Below, piece after piece: positions 6,075-8,249 of a stretch of 8,249 nt of DNA. Numbering within the stretch: the first letter of the stretch is position 1; every line of letters starts with the position of its first letter. A model generated the notes under the pieces. It was not told the origin of the DNA, searched no databases, and saw only the letters and a list, made by a program, of their open reading frames with translations. Where the stretch lies: contig JAPOHQ010000039.1 of the NCBI GenBank assembly GCA_029979375.1, positions 1 through 8,249 of the forward strand, written 5' to 3'. A program made the translations under genes and the position numbers. The DNA comes from Microbacteriaceae bacterium (lineage in GTDB: Bacteria; Actinomycetota; Actinomycetes; Actinomycetales; Microbacteriaceae).

Positions 6075-7432
6075 CGATTGCTCCTGAGCGAGGAGTCACT
6101 GATGATTAGCAGCAGCGCGATGATGGCCCAGTTGGCGAGCAGTGATGATCCTCCGGCGGCCAGGAAAGGGGTGGTCAGGCCGGTTAGCGGCAGCAGGCCC
6201 ATCACGCCTCCGGCGACAACGAAAACCTGCAACCCGATCACGAAGCTAAGACCGAGCGAGAGCAACTTGGAGAAGTCGTCCGGGTGGGAGTTGGCAATCC
6301 TTAGCCCGCGATAGACCAGGAGCAAATACACCGAGAGAATCACGAAGACCCCGGCCAGGCCGAGCTCCTCGCCAAGTGCCGCAAAAATAAAGTCGCTTTC
6401 GGCCAGTGGAATCAGCTGCGGGAAGCCGCCGCCGAGACCGGTTCCGATGACATCGCCGTTGGCCATGCCGAAAAAGCCCTGAACCAGCTGGTAGCTGCCA
6501 CCGATCGAGTTGTAGTTTGCGCTCGAGAGTGGGTCGAGCCAGATATCGAACCTGCGCTCCACGTAGTCAAAGAATCTCGAGGCAACTAGGGTCCCGGTGA
6601 CCATCATCACAAGACCGGCTCCGATGTAGAAGCCGCGACCGGTGGCGGTGTAAATCATCACCAAAAAGAGCCCAAAGTAGAGAATCGATGTGCCCAGGTC
6701 ACGCTGCACCACCAAGACCGCAAGGGAGGCAAACCAGAACAGCAGCACCGGACCCAAGTCCTTGGCTCTGGGGACCCTTATCCCCATCACCCGAGAGCCG
6801 ATTTCGGCCAGCGAGCCCTGACGAGACACCAGGTAGCCGGCAAAGAAGATCGCCAGCAGGATTTTTGCTATTTCACCCGGTTGAAAACTGAGGTCGTCCG
6901 TTCCAACCCAGAGGGTGGCCCCGTTGACCGTCCGGCCAATGATCGGGGCAGCAGGCAGTAGCAGCAGGACAACGGCCGCCAGACCCGAGATGAATGGGAA
7001 GCGCCTTAGAGCCAAGTGGTTCGGAACCGCCCTGATAATCAGCGCGGCAACCAGCATGGCGAAGCAGCTGAGCCAAACCTGGCGCTGGGCATATAACTCT
7101 GTGCCGCCATTTGCCAGTTCGGCAAGATCGAGCCGGTAGATTATTGCAATGCCAAGCCCGTTGAGGAGATATGAGAGCGGAAGCATCAGGCCATCTGCCT
7201 TCACCGCATATCGCCTGAGCACCCAGTGCATGATCATGGCGGTGACTGCAGGCGGTGCCCAATAGAGCAGCATCTCCCAGGTCATTACCTGAAGTATCGA
7301 AAGTTGGATCTGAGCGAGCGCGAAGGCCTGAATGCCAGCGACCCAGAAGATCAGCATTGCCTCAAAGTTTCGAGAGCGCGGGACCGCCCTAATCAGTTTC
7401 GGAATCGCGCTGGTGAGGCTGAGATTACTCAT
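6071..7432 (-). CDS. rodA: SEDS family peptidoglycan glycosyltransferase RodA (FtsW/RodA/SpoVE)
   Basis: Polymerises lipid II into glycan strands in the membrane and works with a class B PBP, here PbpA. The 453-residue protein is hydrophobic throughout, with about ten to twelve predicted helices. SEDS signatures are clear: LSFQPGEIAKILL (181-193), VVQRDLGTSILYFG (241-254), the large external loop with GGSYQLVQGFFGMANGDVIG (311-330), AESDFIFAALGEELGL (344-359) and GLLPLTGLTTPFLAAGGSSL (412-431). Asp347 in the SDFIFA motif corresponds to the aspartate shown to be essential in RodA of other bacteria. It is longer at the N-terminus than Escherichia coli RodA (370 residues), as is usual in Actinobacteria. 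The ATG at 7430-7432 has a strong GAGGAG 7 bases upstream and overlaps the pstP stop by 8 bases. Choosing RodA over FtsW rests on the pbpA/pknA/pstP neighbourhood. Confidence 0.94.
   Translation of the reverse strand: MSNLSLTSAIPKLIRAVPRSRNFEAMLIFWVAGIQAFALAQIQLSILQVMTWEMLLYWAPPAVTAMIMHWVLRRYAVKADGLMLPLSYLLNGLGIAIIYRLDLAELANGGTELYAQRQVWLSCFAMLVAALIIRAVPNHLALRRFPFISGLAAVVLLLLPAAPIIGRTVNGATLWVGTDDLSFQPGEIAKILLAIFFAGYLVSRQGSLAEIGSRVMGIRVPRAKDLGPVLLFWFASLAVLVVQRDLGTSILYFGLFLVMIYTATGRGFYIGAGLVMMVTGTLVASRFFDYVERRFDIWLDPLSSANYNSIGGSYQLVQGFFGMANGDVIGTGLGGGFPQLIPLAESDFIFAALGEELGLAGVFVILSVYLLLVYRGLRIANSHPDDFSKLLSLGLSFVIGLQVFVVAGGVMGLLPLTGLTTPFLAAGGSSLLANWAIIALLLIISDSSLRSNR
6081..6085 (-). promoter_or_regulatory. 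Ribosome binding site of pbpA (AGGAG)
   Basis: AGGAG lies 6 bases before the pbpA ATG at 6074, inside the end of rodA, and supports that start over any later one. Confidence 0.7.
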
Positions 7433-8249
7433 CCAGACTCTCCTCGAGCTGATTCAAGATTCGCAGCGCATCCTCAAGCGACTCTGCGGAGATTGAACGC
7501 TCGATAGTCTCCTGTTGGAAGGGCGAGAGCTCCTCGATGGAGATGTCGCTCACCTGATAGGGCTGCGAGAACTTCAGCGGTCCAAGCTGCTCCCTGATTC
7601 CCTGGAAGATCGTCACCTGGCCCTGGTATTCCGCGACGTAGTAACGGGTCTGGGTATAGCAGTAAGCGAGGTAGCCAACACCAATCACTGCACCAGCAAT
7701 GATGAACCAAGCCAAGACTGTTCTAGCGCTGCGCCAGCGAAGCTTGCGCCTGGTCTCGCTGAGGATCTTTTCGAGCAGCTCTTCTGACTCGGGCTGGAAC
7801 TCCGCTGGGTCTTCTGGGGAGCGCACCAGCTCGATGAGACTCTTCGGGTTCAGCAGCTGCAGAATCTTGCTGCCCTTGCGGTCTTCGATGACAACCTCGT
7901 TGGCAGCAGAACCAACAAACTGCGCATAGGGGTCATAGTCAACCGCGACCGAAGAGCGCATGATGTCGGTAATGACCACGGTCACGTTGTCGGGAGCACC
8001 AAACTCGAGTGCCTCACCGACCAGAAGCTCCGCAGCCTCCTCGGTTGGCACGCTACTGGTGAGGATTCGCTGCATTACATCCTCGGGCACGACCCCAGAA
8101 AGACCATCGGAGCAGATCAGCCAGCGATCACCCGCGATGGCATCATGGAGCGCAATGTCAATCTCCGGAGAATCCATCACGTCACCCAGCACGCGCATCA
8201 GCACGCTGCGGCGCGGATGAACTAGAGCCTCTTCCTCGGTGATGCGGCC
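7425..8249 (-). CDS. pstP: PP2C-family Ser/Thr phosphatase PstP, N-terminus beyond the window edge
   Basis: The metal-dependent phosphatase that removes phosphates placed by PknA and PknB and acts on cell-wall enzymes and regulators. The frame is open to the right edge, giving 274 visible residues; the GTG at 8204 lies inside the conserved domain and is not the start. The visible catalytic part includes HPRRSVLMRVLGD (about 11-23), DRWLICSDGLSGVV (about 41-54, with metal-binding Asp48) and GAPDNVTVVITDI (about 84-96, with Asp87). A cytoplasmic linker follows, then a transmembrane helix (about 176-198) and an external C-terminal segment of about 75 residues starting with RYYVAEYQGQVTIFQGI. This soluble-domain, helix and small-ectodomain plan is that of mycobacterial PstP. 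The TAA stop lies 8 bases inside the rodA start. The first PP2C motifs are missing because of the window edge, not a mutation. It appears to be an early gene of the minus-strand operon; fha genes would be expected just outside. Confidence 0.93.
   Translation of the reverse strand, partial: GRITEEEALVHPRRSVLMRVLGDVMDSPEIDIALHDAIAGDRWLICSDGLSGVVPEDVMQRILTSSVPTEEAAELLVGEALEFGAPDNVTVVITDIMRSSVAVDYDPYAQFVGSAANEVVIEDRKGSKILQLLNPKSLIELVRSPEDPAEFQPESEELLEKILSETRRKLRWRSARTVLAWFIIAGAVIGVGYLAYCYTQTRYYVAEYQGQVTIFQGIREQLGPLKFSQPYQVSDISIEELSPFQQETIERSISAESLEDALRILNQLEESLDE
7440..7445 (-). promoter_or_regulatory. Ribosome binding site of rodA (GAGGAG)
   Basis: GAGGAG lies 7 bases before the rodA ATG at 7432, inside the last codons of pstP. 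It is the clearest Shine-Dalgarno sequence in the window and fixes the rodA start. Confidence 0.75.

Noticed and set aside
6873..7262. A 129-codon open frame on the minus strand inside rodA
   Set aside because: It lies entirely within rodA in another frame, contains no membrane or domain pattern, and has no ribosome binding site of note.
1..8249. Search for CRISPR repeats, tRNA or rRNA genes, insertion sequences, attachment sites or phage genes
   Set aside because: Nearly every base is assigned to a conserved housekeeping gene, no gap exceeds about 75 bases, and no repeat array or transposase-like sequence was seen.

Overview
This window looks like the chromosome of an actinobacterium, most likely a compact-genome member of the Microbacteriaceae. 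The base composition is in the mid to upper 50s percent GC by eye, genes are packed with almost no spacers, and the gene set and order match the conserved actinobacterial crgA-trpG/pabA-pknB-pknA-pbpA-rodA-pstP locus known from Mycobacterium (Rv0011c to Rv0018c). The family-level assignment is an inference from protein style and gene order, not from a search.

Layout: the left edge (1-359, +) holds the C-terminal part of a rhomboid intramembrane serine protease. It ends directly against the stop codon of crgA (360-623, -), a small two-helix division protein. A 56-base spacer separates crgA from the divergent pabA/trpG-like glutamine amidotransferase (680-1315, +), a lone plus-strand gene whose 3' end overlaps the convergent pknB by 8 bases. 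From 8249 down to 1308 everything is on the minus strand in the order pstP (incomplete), rodA, pbpA, pknA, pknB. The first four of these are joined by stop/start overlaps of 8, 4 and 4 bases; pknB follows pknA after about 73 bases if its TTG start at 3113 is correct.

How the genes fit together: RodA (SEDS glycan polymerase) and PbpA (class B transpeptidase) form a peptidoglycan synthesis pair. PknA and PknB are membrane Ser/Thr kinases whose extracytoplasmic parts carry PASTA or PASTA-like modules, which in this family sense muropeptides or lipid II. PstP is the PP2C phosphatase that reverses their phosphorylation. CrgA is a division-site protein that in Mycobacterium binds FtsZ, FtsI and other divisome proteins. 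The fhaA/fhaB genes usually found upstream of pstP would lie beyond the right edge.

I found no RNA gene, mobile element, CRISPR array or prophage sequence, and no undescribed system. The items most worth a second look are the PASTA-like domain and decapeptide repeat on PknA, matching ATE-x-(I/L) motifs in the juxtamembrane linkers of both kinases, cysteine pairs in PbpA and in the last PASTA domain of PknB, -10-like hexamers placed for nearly leaderless starts between crgA and pabA, and convergent gene ends with no room for a terminator.
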